A DNA stretch of 64,000 nt. Source: Saccharum officinarum (taxonomy: Eukaryota > Streptophyta > Magnoliopsida > Poales > Poaceae). The translations under genes were made by a program, and so were the position numbers. The stretch spans positions 11,000,346 to 11,064,345 of the forward strand of contig CM036215.1 of assembly GCA_020631735.1 (NCBI GenBank). Reading direction: 5' to 3'. Shown here in pieces: positions 36,079-47,120 of this stretch (position 1 is the first letter of the stretch; each line of letters starts with the position of its first letter). Below the pieces are notes generated by a model. That model was given only the letters and a program-made list of their open reading frames with translations, made no database searches and was not told the DNA's origin.

Positions 36079-36813
36079 TCATCCACTTTTTGATGGTACC
36101 CAAACAAGTTTGGGTCCTCTCAAGTTAGGTGCAACATACTTAGGCAAAGCCTTAGTATGGGTAGCGGGATGTTTTGCAATAGCAACAATAGAGGTACCAT
36201 TTACATCCTTTCTAAGCACATTAGTATTATCAATTGAAATATGCTTAGAAATGTTACCTAGGGGACATGAATGTGCCATGTGTCCCCTTTCCCGGCATGA
36301 ATAGCATCTTCTCTTTGATTGAGCCTTTTCTTCATTGCTCATGTGATGCTTTTCATTGCCTTGCCTCTCATGAGTTACTTGAGCCTTCCTCTCAAGCTTG
36401 GTAGGACACCCCGAGGCGAAGTGTCCTATATCTTCACACTTGAAGCACTTGATGTGAGCCAAATTTCTTTTCTCAATTTGATTCTTGCTCATCATCTTGA
36501 TATCTTGGATTTGCATTGGATGCCTTCCTCTTCCACCCCTTCTTGTTTTCTTCTTCATGATCATCAAGTCACCAACATCTTCATCATTGATCTTTACTTG
36601 AGCTTGGGGTATCTTCTTTTCATCTTGTGGCCTCATCTTTGGCTTCTTGGTTGGGCAAGACTTGGCAAGGTGACCCATCTCATGGCATTTAAAGCACACG
36701 AAATGAGATAGCTTCTTTTGTTCTTGCTTCTTCATTTTCTTGCCCTTGTTCTTGTTGAAGCCAATGCCACTCTTGTCACAGCGTCCGACGTCCTTGTTTC
36801 CCTCAGGGCGCAA
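36079..36813 (-). pseudogene. gag fragment of copy B, fused to LTR sequence
   Basis: This frame keeps all three CCHC knuckles and the PKLVWVPSKSG end. Its first dozen codons come from LTR3, because the internal region is joined to the LTR at 36780. The N-terminal Gag domain, the primer site and about 1.46 kb of LTR are missing. One substitution separates it from copy A (KAQVTHE instead of KTQVTHE), which argues that it is a real second copy. Confidence 0.85.
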
Positions 36814-37831
36814 GACCGGACGCGCCGGTCCCTTGGGTCACCGGACGCGCCGGTGCCAAACCCTAGCTCGCGCGCCTGACGCCCGGATGCTGCACTGACC
36901 GGACGCGCCGGTCCACAGTGACCGCGTCCGGTGCTGCGTCCGGTGCAGCGTCCGGTGCTGCGTCCGGTCACCTCTGTGACCGCGTTCGCCTCCGTTACTT
37001 TTCCGACTTCCGGCGCAATGGAAAATAGGCATTTCACTTCCCCGAAATCGCCTGAATCCCGCGCTCGCACGCTCGGCGGGAGAGAGAAAGGAACCAAACC
37101 CCTCTCTACCCGTAAACCACAGCGCGACCAACGCCACCTTTGCAAATGTGCCAACACCAACAAGTGATCACCACCTTGTGCTCGTGTGTTAGCATTTTCA
37201 CAAACATTTTCTTCAAAGGAATTAGGCACTCAACTTGCCTCGCCACTCGATCCTAACACGTATGCAAAGTTAGATCGCTCAAGTGGCACTAGATGACCGA
37301 TATGCAAACAAGTTTGCCCCTCTTAATAGTACGGCCATCTATCTTAAACCCGGTCATCAGCTTCTCTACACACCTATGACCGGTGAAATGGAAATGCCCT
37401 AGGTTATACCTTTGCCTTGCGCATTCCACTCCATCTCCTCCGACATTGATGCAACACATGCACCAACCATATCACAAATGATATGATCCACTTCATATCA
37501 TCATGTGACCTTGGTCCATCGATCTTGACCTCACTTGCTCTTCACCGTTGCGTCGGTCCATCGGCGCCAAGTCTTGCTCAAGCTTCACCGCCTCACGGTC
37601 CATCGCTCCAAAGCCTCCGACTTGCCCTTCACACTTGCAACCGGTCCGTCGAGCCAAGCCTCATCTTGATCTTTGCCACCTTGGTCACATGACTCCATGT
37701 CATGTCTCATATGCAATGAGCTCCTTCATAACACAATCATCTGTGGACTAATTCCCTGTGTATCTCACATAAACACAATTAGTCCACCTAAGGTTGTCAC
37801 TCAATTACCAAAACCAAACAAGGACCTTTCA
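36781..37831 (-). repeat. LTR3, partial, 1051 bp
   Basis: Corresponds to 22402-23452 of LTR1 at equal length. It keeps the U3 start and most of the CCGGACGCG cluster but lacks the TATA box, R, U5 and primer site. The element's right target duplication follows at once. Confidence 0.93.
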
Positions 37832-37903
37832 ACCGTGCCGTGCTCGGGCCGTGCCCGTGCCGTGCCGTGCCGGGCCGCCCGTTTGGAAAACTATACTGAC
37901 GGG

Positions 37904-38463
37904 TGGGCGAAAGCGGAAGCAGAAGAGGGGGACGAGACGAATCCTGCTAGCGGTAGTGGAACTACCTCTTCTTTGCCTGGTCAGAATAATCAGAATCCGA
38001 TTCGGCGCCCGGCCCTTGCCTTTCAGGCTTTCAGCTTCTAGTTTCACCTCCCCTGCAGTGCAACCAACCACGGCAAAGAAAAAGAAAAAAAAAGAAAAAA
38101 ACGGCCTGTGTCGTGCTTGCAAACTTAACGCGGAACAGCCCCGATCGGTCGCCGGAGTGGCTTTTATTTGATACCTACACATGGATGGAGAGATATAAAG
38201 CAGCAGTATATATACCCAACAAAAGGGCCCCGGCCTCTCTGCTCTCAAAGCGATCTTTGTTCCTTATCAGAAACCACACTTTCTTTCTTCCTTTTTTTTT
38301 AACGGTGCGCCTTTGCAGCAGCATATAGGAAAGCAGAGCAAAGGCGAGAAAAAGGCAGAGGGAGATCGCTCGCTGCGTTTAGAGAGTGGGCGAGTGAGGC
38401 TGTGAGAGTGACTAATGAAAACTAACTCTCCCTGTTCAAGGTCATGGACGTCCACGTCCAGCC
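37904..38463. other. Intergenic, no gene recognised
   Basis: Ordinary flanking DNA right of the hAT element with a poly-A-rich tract at about 38076-38101 and a poly-T tract at 38290. No motif is recognised in the frames. Confidence 0.4.
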
Positions 38464-38466
38464 TAA

Positions 38467-38790
38467 GGCTATCCGCACCGCATCACCCTCTAAACGTATC
38501 TCTAAAGGAATATTCTGTCCTAATCATTAAGAATTCTCACATCTATATCAACTCCTTCCGCACACATATTTACTCTATACCATACTCTATATCACCAACC
38601 ATCTCATATCCTCTCTCCTCTCTCTCTTTCTCTCTCATCCTCCTCTTTTACATACGCCCACGAGCGATCGGTACCTGTGGCATGTTACTGTAGTAAACGC
38701 TACTATATTGTTTGATATAGCGTAGCGCGGTGCAGCTCGTTCATCACTTTATTTAGCGTACAGTCGGGTTTACCTGCGCTGCGGACAGCC
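38467..38790. mobile_element. MITE, 324 bp, with GGCTRTCCGCA ends
   Basis: Ends GGCTATCCGCACCGC and, inverted, GGCTGTCCGCAGCGC, flanked by TAA (38464-38466 and 38791-38793), pointing to a PIF/Harbinger-derived element. Confidence 0.8.
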
Positions 38791-38969
38791 TAACGCATCG
38801 CGACCAGTTACCAAATCACAGCAATATCAACGCAGCATCATATCACCAGTGACCTGACTGTCCCTAAGCATCAATCAATACAAGAGTCTTCGGCAGGCTC
38901 CCTGTTGCGACTGGACTATGTCACGTCTCTCAGTCCCGTCTTGTACAGTCTGATGACAGATTCTGCATA

Positions 38970-39211
38970 GGGGCTGTTTAGTTGGCAAAATTTTTGGTGA
39001 AACGCTACTGTAGCAGTTTCGTTGTTATTTGGTAAATATTGTTCAATCATGGTCTAATTAGGCTTAAAAGATTTGTCTCGTTCATTTCGTCTAAACTGTG
39101 TAATTAGTTTTATTTTTTATCTATATTTAATACTTCATGCATGTGTTCAAAGATTTGATGTGACAGAGAATCTGAAAATTTTGACAAAATTTTTGGCATC
39201 TAAACGGTGCC
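38970..39211. mobile_element. Tourist-like MITE, 242 bp
   Basis: Ends GGGGCTGTTTAGTTGGC and, inverted, GGCACCGTTTAGATGCC, flanked by ATA (38967-38969 and 39212-39214). Same family as 14906-15146, opposite orientation. Confidence 0.85.
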
Positions 39212-39214
39212 ATA

Positions 39215-40219
39215 GCATTCTCAGTCACAGGCTACTTCGACGCTCCCTGCCAACCGTTACAATCTTGCTTGCAAATCTCTCCCACGCAACCCCTCATCGC
39301 ACCCACCATCATGTGGCCAGGCCACTGGACACAGCAGCAAGAAAATCATGAGAGGCCATCATATTTATTCATCCATGCCTCTCCACCAAAAACCAATGCT
39401 CCATACATACGTTCAAAGATTCGATGTGACGGAGAATCTTGTAAAATTTTTGGAAGTTTAAAGTGATCTAAACACCACCCAAATACGGTGCAGTTCATGG
39501 CCTCAGATTGTCACTCGTCTCAAAGCAAACAGCCAGATCCCACCGAAGCTTCTACCTGGGCTCCACACGGAAGACCATATCTCCTCCCTGCTCCAAATTG
39601 ACCACCTACCTACCAACCATGATCTGAGCCGCCCTTACCCAGCACTGTCATCATGCTACAATCACCAGTGCCTCATGCTCACTCACACATGTCGCCCTGC
39701 CCCATTCTGCGCCTACCACGGCATGTTCTAGGGCAGGCAACTACGCCGCATGATGCAAGAAGACAGAGCATTTGGGAAGGATCGTGAGGCGGCGGCAAAC
39801 ATCTTCCAGAGTAGGAGGACATCATGCTGTGCTCCTCGCAAAGAAACTATTATTCTGTTTGAGCATGCCGACCAAACCCAGAAAACGGACTCTGCTCTAC
39901 CCCCATATGCAATTGCTGATTCGTCACAATTAGGCAATTATTGATGGAAGACTCTATTTGATGCAGTGCCAGCAAAACTTTCAGGTGGCAGCATCAGCAA
40001 GCAAGCAAGCAAACAATTTGACAAGCAGCACCACCAAGACGTGCCCAACCAAACAGACAGTTTTATAACACCACCTTTTGACGGTCAGGGAATGATGATT
40101 GAGATACCTAACCTACCATTACCCACTGCAGTTTAGATTTTATACTGGAGATGAAGGAACCCACAAAATGTAACTGCAACAGTTGCAGCTCAACAAATAC
40201 AAGACAAACAAGAGTCGCA
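39215..40219. other. Intergenic with a MITE remnant at about 39395-39475
   Basis: The remnant keeps the TCAAAGATTCGATGTGACGGAG block and the right end of the Tourist-like family. No gene is recognised in the rest. Confidence 0.5.
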
Positions 40220-40630
40220 GTTGTCATTTCTTTTAAAAAAAAGGACCAAAACCCCTACGCTGCGTGAGACTTCAGGAATCCTAATCCAGCAGTCGAGTAA
40301 AAGTTGCCGGAAACAGAGACCCGGTATGAAGATCAACAGCATGAGCAAAGGCAACATATAATTGGCCTGGGAATTATTGACCCCACAAACTGAAATCAGG
40401 AAAAAGGATCCTGACCCAGACTCCTGAGGTTGCATATACGTCAATAAATGTCTTCTCAAACGTTAACCTGGAAGGGTACTCAGCCAAAAGTAATGAAAGA
40501 ACGTGAGACCTTTGCGATACAGGTGTTGCAGAGGAGTCACAGTTAGGCTACATCAGTACTAGTTCACTTCAGTACCATTTACGGGCGATGCAAACAAACA
40601 GGTAGTTAGTTCCTCCTGTAGAAATATTTG
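40220..40630. repeat. About 400-bp direct repeat, left copy
   Basis: Closely similar to 48205-48612, including GGACCAAAACCCCTAC, CAACATATAATT and AGAGGAGTCACAGTTAGG. The right copy lies at the 3' end of EXO70A, so this copy is probably a displaced piece of that gene's downstream flank. The receptor kinase gene lies between the two. Confidence 0.8.
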
Positions 40631-41140
40631 CCATATAAGCTGCGCTTCAAAACTTTGGGATTTGCTAAAGCTTCCTTTCGTGTAACGGTTATTGCAGATG
40701 TTTTGTACTGAAATTGCAGCTTTAGTTCGTTGCAATTTCTATCACATCATCTATAATTTTCGGTTCCGAGAATAAAAAAAACCGTTAAATAAAACCACGA
40801 ACATGACAAATCTGATTTGTATTGGCACAAAGACAATTAATAATTTACATTTGCAGTTGTTTTAGTCAGACAAGGACAAAAAATTAATATTTTATGACAC
40901 ACAGACAACTCGCAAATCACAAAAGTGATAATTTATTTCTAGTTGGCAGTACAAGAATGCCACATAAAATCATCTTAAAACTCAGACACTTGAAATATAG
41001 GAGAAGTGTGAAAAAAGAACACATGCAAAAGTTTCTTTTGATGTCTCAACTCTTTAAGTATAAGATGTAGTATCTGAACTCACGCACCAACTCACACCAC
41101 CAAGCACACAAATATGATTTCTTTTTTAGCAAACCTACAA
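40631..41140. other. Intergenic, AT-rich, no gene recognised
   Basis: No motif or splice-consistent frame is seen. Confidence 0.4.
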
Positions 41141-41199
41141 ATATGGTAGAAAATAAACTTCAGTCAAGCGAGATAGAGTTTGGACTGACATCTCTGCCA

Positions 41200-41575
41200 A
41201 AAGCTTGGCCCATGTCCATCTCAAGAAGAATAGTCCGCAAGTCGATCTCGGACCAACAAGAACCTGGCCCAAGAAGCCTAACCCGCGCCCGAGGCCCGCT
41301 TCTGCATCCCCGGCCCGAGCCCGCGGCCTCTGGTGCGCCTGTCTTCCTCCACGCCGGCGAACTCCTCGAGCCGCGGCTCCGCTTCCTTCCAAACCCCCCG
41401 GCGCGGGTTCAACTCGAGGATTCTCCAGCCGCGCAACTGAGCAAGGTCTCCGCGGGTCCGCGCCGTCTCTGCTATACCTCCCGCATCGAGCCCGCAGTAG
41501 AGGTAAACGGCTCTCCCCTTCCCAGTGCATCTCCGGTTATGCATGGAACAATGGGCCCTTCTTGCAGTAGATAGC
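41200..41575. other. Unexplained GC-rich island downstream of the receptor kinase
   Basis: A sharply GC-rich block between AT-rich flanks has open frames on both strands (plus 41143-41574, minus 41135-41530). A GTAAAC donor-like site follows at about 41502. It resembles a grass first exon, but no family is recognised, and a captured gene fragment is as likely as a gene. Confidence 0.3.
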
Positions 41576-41871
41576 AGCAGATGGCAAAGAGTTGCAGTTG
41601 CAGATGCACCAACTTCCAACAATAGTGAATGTTTTGGTTGCCTGGTCTCCCCGTGAGCCAAGCCCAACAGATCTTGTCACGGCCCGTTCGATCAAATTTA
41701 GGCTTCACTGGGGATAATCCTTCACTTTTTATTGTGATTACAACGCAGACACTTGCAACACACGCACACGCACCCTATAATCACAAGTATGCAAACCTTA
41801 GCTCTATAAACATGAACATCTTCGAAGACCGAGCCAGTAAATGCTCGAGATTGACGACACAATTTCACCCT

Positions 41872-44800
41872 TCACTGTAGATGTCTCCGAAGCTTGTCTC
41901 TGATTGCCTGTAACTCTTTAAGAGCATCACTGATTTGCATGCGGTCTGTCGGTACCTCCTCCGAACATTGAACTCCGACGCGTAGAATTGAAGTGATGCA
42001 AGCGACTTCCATATCTCCAATGCTTGTGGAGCTTGAGCTGCTTCCTTCACCATCTTTTACCTCTTGAAGCAAGTGTCTATCTGCCACAGTAACCACCCTG
42101 TCTGGCAATGCCATATCTACATATTTGCGAAGGCCAAGGCCTTCTCCAAATTCACTTTCAGTTGGCCTTTTTCCGGTCAACAACTCCAACAATAGTATTC
42201 CGTAGCTATATACGTCACCATGGATTGAGACTTCGTTACCCAGGCCATACTCTGAAATCAACAAAAGGAAGGTGAAGGTAAAAAAATGGAGCGAGCACTT
42301 ATATATGTCAGGGATTGCTTTCCAAAATCAATTTCCATAACATATTTTTTTTACATATCATAGTTAGTTCCCATTATGTTAAATGAGTAGCTACCAAAAC
42401 TTTCTTATTTAAGCAAGCAAAACATAAACAAAAATAAGTATTCTTAAAAATTATAGTTCAATCTCAATAGTGGAACATACTACTACTACTACTATAAGAG
42501 AATAGAGATCTGTAGCAAATAGAAGCACACCTGGGGCAGCATAACCAATTGTTCCTCTCATCGATGCCCAACCACTTGATTTATCTGAATCCTGATGTAG
42601 AAACCTTGCCAGCCCAAAATCCCCAACATGAGCAACCATATCTCTATCAAGGAGAACATTGCTCGGCTTAAGGTCACAGTGAATGATTGGCAAAGGCTTG
42701 CTTTGATGAAGATATTCCAGTGCTGATGCCACATCAATTGCAATTTGTAGTCTCATGCATAGATCCAGGACCTTCTGTTCACCATGTTCAATGCAATGTT
42801 GGTGTAGCCAGTGGTCTAAATTTCCATTAGGTAGGAACTCGTATACAAGAGCCTTGAAGTTGGTGCCATGGAAATCAATACTTGAGCACACTGTCAATAT
42901 CTTCACAAGATTCCGGTGTCGAATGCATCTCAGGGTCTCGCATTCTGCAACAAAACTTTGAGAGGCACCACGTTGTGTTAGGTTGAGCACCTTCACAGCA
43001 ACAAGTTGCTGCGCATCACTTGTCATACTTCCCTTGTAAACTGAGTCGAAGCTTCCTGCTCCTATTAGATTCTCGGTGGCAAAACCATTTGTTGCATTGA
43101 CCAATTCAGCATAAGAAACTCTTTTGTACTGCTCATTGATAAATGATGTTTGTAGGTTTGACTTTGTCTTCCTGGCCCGACAGTAGCACAAGAACAGTGC
43201 AATTACCAATGTGATAAATAGAATCACACTGCATAGGGATACCGTTATGACAAGCTTCCATGTTGGCTTCTTTTTCTTTGTAGAGTGGTTGGAGCAGGGC
43301 GGCAACTTCAGCTCAGGGATTCCATTACATAGGCCATCATTTCCCAAAATCGAGACAGCAGTTGCATTGCTAAATATTCCATCTTTTGGGACATCACCCT
43401 CCAAGTTGTTGAATGAAAGATCCAAGCTAGCAAGCCCTCTCATGCTCTCAAGGAACTTCGGGATGCTCCCAGAAAAGTTATTATGGGAAAGGTCAAGAAC
43501 CTGGAGGCCTGATAGTTTCTCTAGCAATGGTGGAATTTTCCCTTTAAGGAAGTTTCTAGATGTATTGAGATACTGCAAGCTATGGCATTCCCCAAGGGAC
43601 GATGGAATCTCTCCAGAAATCCTATTATCAGAAAGATCAAGTAATCCAAGATTTTTGAGATTTCCCACTTCAGACGGTAGAGCCCCAGTTAAAAAATTGT
43701 GCTCTAAATGCAGAGAATTAGACAAGGTAGTGACAGAGAAAAGTACTTTAGGTATCGGCCCAGTAAGATTATTGTATGAGAGATCCAACTGTTGTAAAGG
43801 ACAGCTGCTTAAACTGGGAGGTATTTCTCCGCTAAGTGCGTTGCTACCAAGATCCAGTACATTTAGAACTTGAAGATTGCCAATGCTTGATGGGATGGAT
43901 CCTGAAAGATTATTGTTTGAGAGGTATAATCGATTCAGCTTCTTGACCCTGCCAAATGAATCCGGAATAGGGCCCTCAAAAAGATTGTTGTTCATTTCAA
44001 TGAACGTCAAGTTCACCAGATTCCCTATCCCTTCAGGTATTTTTCCAGTTATGCTATTGTAATTTGTGACAAAATACTGCAGACTTGTGGAAAGATTACC
44101 AACTGAATTTGGTAGCTCACCTCTAAGCCTGTTGTCACCAACATCGAAATACAGCAAACTGCTGCAATTCGTCAGGCTAGAAATGAATCCCCAATCAGAA
44201 CCATTTCTAGTTTCGAGCTGGTTTTCCGCAAAAGTTACCACCGATAAGTTCTTTTGGTGGACTCCCAGACAATCAGGAATAGTTCCTGATAAAAAAATAT
44301 TATTTACTGTTTGAATCCACTGAATCATCGAGGCGTTGCAGAGGGAGGGTGGGATCATGCCATGAAAGTGATTTTCATCTGCTAAGAACTTTTGGAGCTT
44401 TGGCAGAGTATTGCCTAAATCAGGCGGAAAAGATCCATTTAGGTCGTTGCCTTGTAAGTCAAGGATTTCAAGAGAGGAAAGATTGAATATTGAAATCGGT
44501 AAAGGACCTTCTAGTCCATTGTATTCTATGTGGAGCTTCTTAAGTGAGTATAAGTTCCCAAAAGAATGAGGTACAGGGCCTCGAAGGTTGTTATGGCCCA
44601 GAACAAGAACTCTAAGCATCTCGAGGTTCCCTAGCGACTCTGGGATGTTCCCTTCCAGACTATTCCCCTGAAGATTCAAAGTGGTCAATGATGAAAAGTT
44701 TCCTAACCAAGGTGGGATGTGTCCTACGAGATTGTTGCTATCTAACTGAAGCACAATGAGAGATAACAAGCCTTGCAGTGGCGGGATGCTTCCTGTTAGG

Positions 44801-45602
44801 CTATTTGAGGAGACACTTAGAAATTGCAAGGCTGAAAGGTTTCCCATCGAGGCAGGGATGGTCCCTGAGAACTGATTGGAGCCTAGGCCAAGCACAGTGA
44901 GGTTGACAAGGCTGCCAATGTCTGGCGGGATGACTCCTGTAAGGTTGTTAACTTCTGTGATGAGCACTTGCAGATTCACAAGACTTGTGATGCTGGAAGG
45001 GATGTTCCCTATAAGTCTATTTTCTCCAACAGCGAGTACCTCAAGGTCGCGCAGTAAGGCGAGCTCGCTTGGTATTTGCCCCTCTAGATTGTTGTCGTAG
45101 AGCCAGATTTTCTTGATTCTTCTGCAGTTTGAAAGCGACGCCGGGATTTGCCCTTCTATGGAGTTGTGGCGGAGATTCAGGTCCGTCAGCTCCTGGAGAT
45201 CACCCAGCTCCGCTGGCAGGGAACCCTGGAGGCGATTGTTGTATAGATGGAGCCGCTTCAAGTAGGTGAGGTTGCCCAGCGCAGGAGTGATGGTGCCAAC
45301 AAGGTTGAGATCGGTGAGGTCCAGTGCCACCACACGGCCATGGCGGCGCCCCCTCAATCCGCACTCCACGCCGTTCCACTGGCACATAGGGATGGATTGG
45401 TTGCCCCATGAGGCCATGACACCATGGCTTGCAGTGGATCGCTTGTTACGTGTGACTTGAACGCCATGAGCGCGAGGTGGTCAGCACCAACTGCGTTGGG
45501 ACCTGAAGCTTCAGGGGCAGCGAGTGAGGCCTGGGCTGCGTATGTGGCATGGCATGCAAGGGATATGAACACGACTAAGAGATGGTGCAGGAGCAGCGCC
45601 AT
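41872..45602 (-). pseudogene. LRR receptor-like kinase, Xa21 family (LRR-XII), frameshifted
   Basis: Exon 1 runs from 45602 to 42531, exon 2 from 42251 to 41872, with a 279-bp GT-AG intron that splits the Glu codon of the APE motif, a position shared with Xa21-type genes. Order: signal peptide (MALLLHHLLVVFISLACHA), LRR N-cap, about two dozen LRRs of the LxxLxLxxNxLxGxIPxx type, a membrane segment (VITVSLCSVILFITLVIAL), then kinase. Kinase landmarks: AVKVL lysine, IIHCDLKPSN (HCD, so non-RD), GDFGLARF, GTIGYAAP|EYG. Two lesions are visible: an 8-bp insertion in the N-cap at 45406-45419 (TCATGG CC TCATGG on the minus strand) shifts the frame after DPLQAMVSW, and the third glycine of the ATP loop is Asp (GAGSFD). 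Removing 8 bp gives 1147 codons. Relatives sense microbial molecules. A protein starting at the internal Met at 45417 would lack the signal peptide. Confidence 0.9.
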
Positions 45603-45949
45603 TGCTTGCTGCTGCTACTGCCAATGATGCTGCTTGAATGGTGAGGCTCTTAGCTAGTCGCTTGTGTTTGTTTTTAAAGAGAGGCAATAGGAGCACATAG
45701 ATGCTGCGAATTCCAGTATAATATGGTTGGAGGGCTGCACTAGGATTTTTTTTATTTGTAATCCTTTTTATTTAATAATTTAAATAATCGCTCTTATTTT
45801 TTTCAGATCCGACCCTTTTGGTTGTGCTAACGTTGTCGCGTCACATGTGTTGGCATGGTAACATCTGTCACGTTGGATGGCGTTTCTGACGTGAAAAATC
45901 TCACCACTCTTGTTGGCGTGACAATATTGTTGTATCGCGGGAGCAACGT

Positions 45950-47120
45950 GACAAGACTGAACCTAAGAAAATTCATAACTTTTCAATACGACGTCGGATG
46001 GAGATGAACTTTATATGAAAATTGTAGCAACTTTGTAGTTTTGCGATTTTTTTCATTTGAGGACATTAAGACGCTCAAAAAAATTATATACAATTTCAGG
46101 AGCATAATAATCACGTACTAATGTTTGTCATATTATAAAAATAATATCTTTTTTATATGGTGTCAAATGAAGATACGTTTTGTATCAAAATTGTAGCTCT
46201 CAATGAGATCTACAACTTTATAGTTTTGAGTTTTTACATTTAAGATTGTTAAGATGATTGAAAAAATAATATGAAATTTCAGTAGTATAATAATCGCGTA
46301 CTTGTGCTTGTCGTATTAGAAAAATAATATTTGTTTTTATATGGTGTCAAATAAAGATATATTCTATATCAAACTTGTAGCACTCGATGAGATCTATAAC
46401 TTTATAGTTTCGAGTTTGAATATTTAAGGTCGTTAATATACTCTACAAATTAATATAACGTTTTAGCAGCATATTAATCATGTACTAGGTCTTTTCGCCT
46501 TACTAAAATTATAATTTTTTTCTTGTATGGTGTCAAATGAAGATATTTTTATGCTAAAGTTGTAACTAACTAGGATATCAACAACTTTTTAGTTTTGAGG
46601 TCTTTCATTTGAGATGGTTAAGATACCAAAAAATAATACAAATTTAAGAGGCATATTAATCGTGTGTCAAAGCTTATCTTTTTAGAAAAATCACATATTT
46701 CTTATTTGATGTCGCATAAAAAATACTTTTTAAATAAAAGTTGTAGATCGTGAGCTACAACCTTGATATAAAAAGTATCTTCTTTTGACATGATACAACA
46801 ACGATATTATTTTTATAATACGACAAGAGCTAGTATGTGATTATTATGTTGCTGAAATTTTATATTATTTTTCGAGCATCTTAACAACCCTAAATGTAAA
46901 AACTTAAAACTATAAAGTTATAGATCCTATTGAGAGCTACAAGTTTGTTGTAAAATGTATCTTCATTTGACGCTATACGGAAAAGATATTAATTTCTAAT
47001 GCAACGAGCACTGGTACGTTATTATTATGCTCCTGAAATTTTATATTAGTTTTTTTAGCATCTTAATGACCTTAAATATAAAAACTCAAGACTAGAAAGT
47101 TGTAGATCACATCAAAATCT
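45950..47120. repeat. Degenerate ~180-bp tandem repeats in fold-back arrangement
   Basis: Units with TGTCAAATGAAGATA, GTAGCTCTCAATGAGATCT, ACTTTATAGTTTTGAG and a TAATAATCGCGTAC segment recur about four to five times in one direction (45950-46750), then about twice in the other (46770-47120). The RNA could fold back on itself. The block starts about 350 bp upstream of the receptor kinase start codon. No terminal repeats or duplication were found. Confidence 0.7.

Larger units (their letters stand above)
20944..37831 (-). mobile_element. Pol-less Copia-type LTR retrotransposon (TR-GAG), tandem LTR structure
   Basis: The element starts TGAAGGG and ends CTTTCA on the plus strand (TG...CA LTR ends) and is flanked by an exact 5-bp duplication ACCGT (20939-20943 and 37832-37836). 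Read on the minus strand it has an initiator-Met primer site directly after an LTR, a gag frame and a G-rich polypurine tract before the next LTR. The order along the plus strand is LTR1 (20944-23452), internal A (23453-30260), LTR2 (30261-32766), internal B (32767-36780), partial LTR3 (36781-37831). No protease, integrase, reverse transcriptase or RNase H frame is found, so mobility would depend on another element. Length is inflated by a duplicated stretch around the N gap. Confidence 0.9.
17375..37895 (+). mobile_element. hAT (Ac-like) DNA transposon split by an LTR retrotransposon
   Basis: The left terminal inverted repeat TATAGTTTTCCAAACGGGC (17375-17393) is matched exactly in inverse at 37877-37895. 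The flanks carry an 8-bp duplication with one difference, CTGACAGG at 17367-17374 and CTGACGGG at 37896-37903. Both subterminal zones (17400-17575, and 20795-20940 continuing at 37837-37876) are dense in GCACGGC/CGTGCC repeats, as expected for transposase binding. Without the insertion at 20944-37831 the element is about 3.6 kb, a normal size for an autonomous hAT. It encodes one transposase (18183-20489). Confidence 0.93.

Noticed and set aside
45200..45409. Alternative short frames at the receptor kinase N-cap
   Set aside because: They are out-of-frame readings caused by the 8-bp insertion; the LRR frame continues from 45417.
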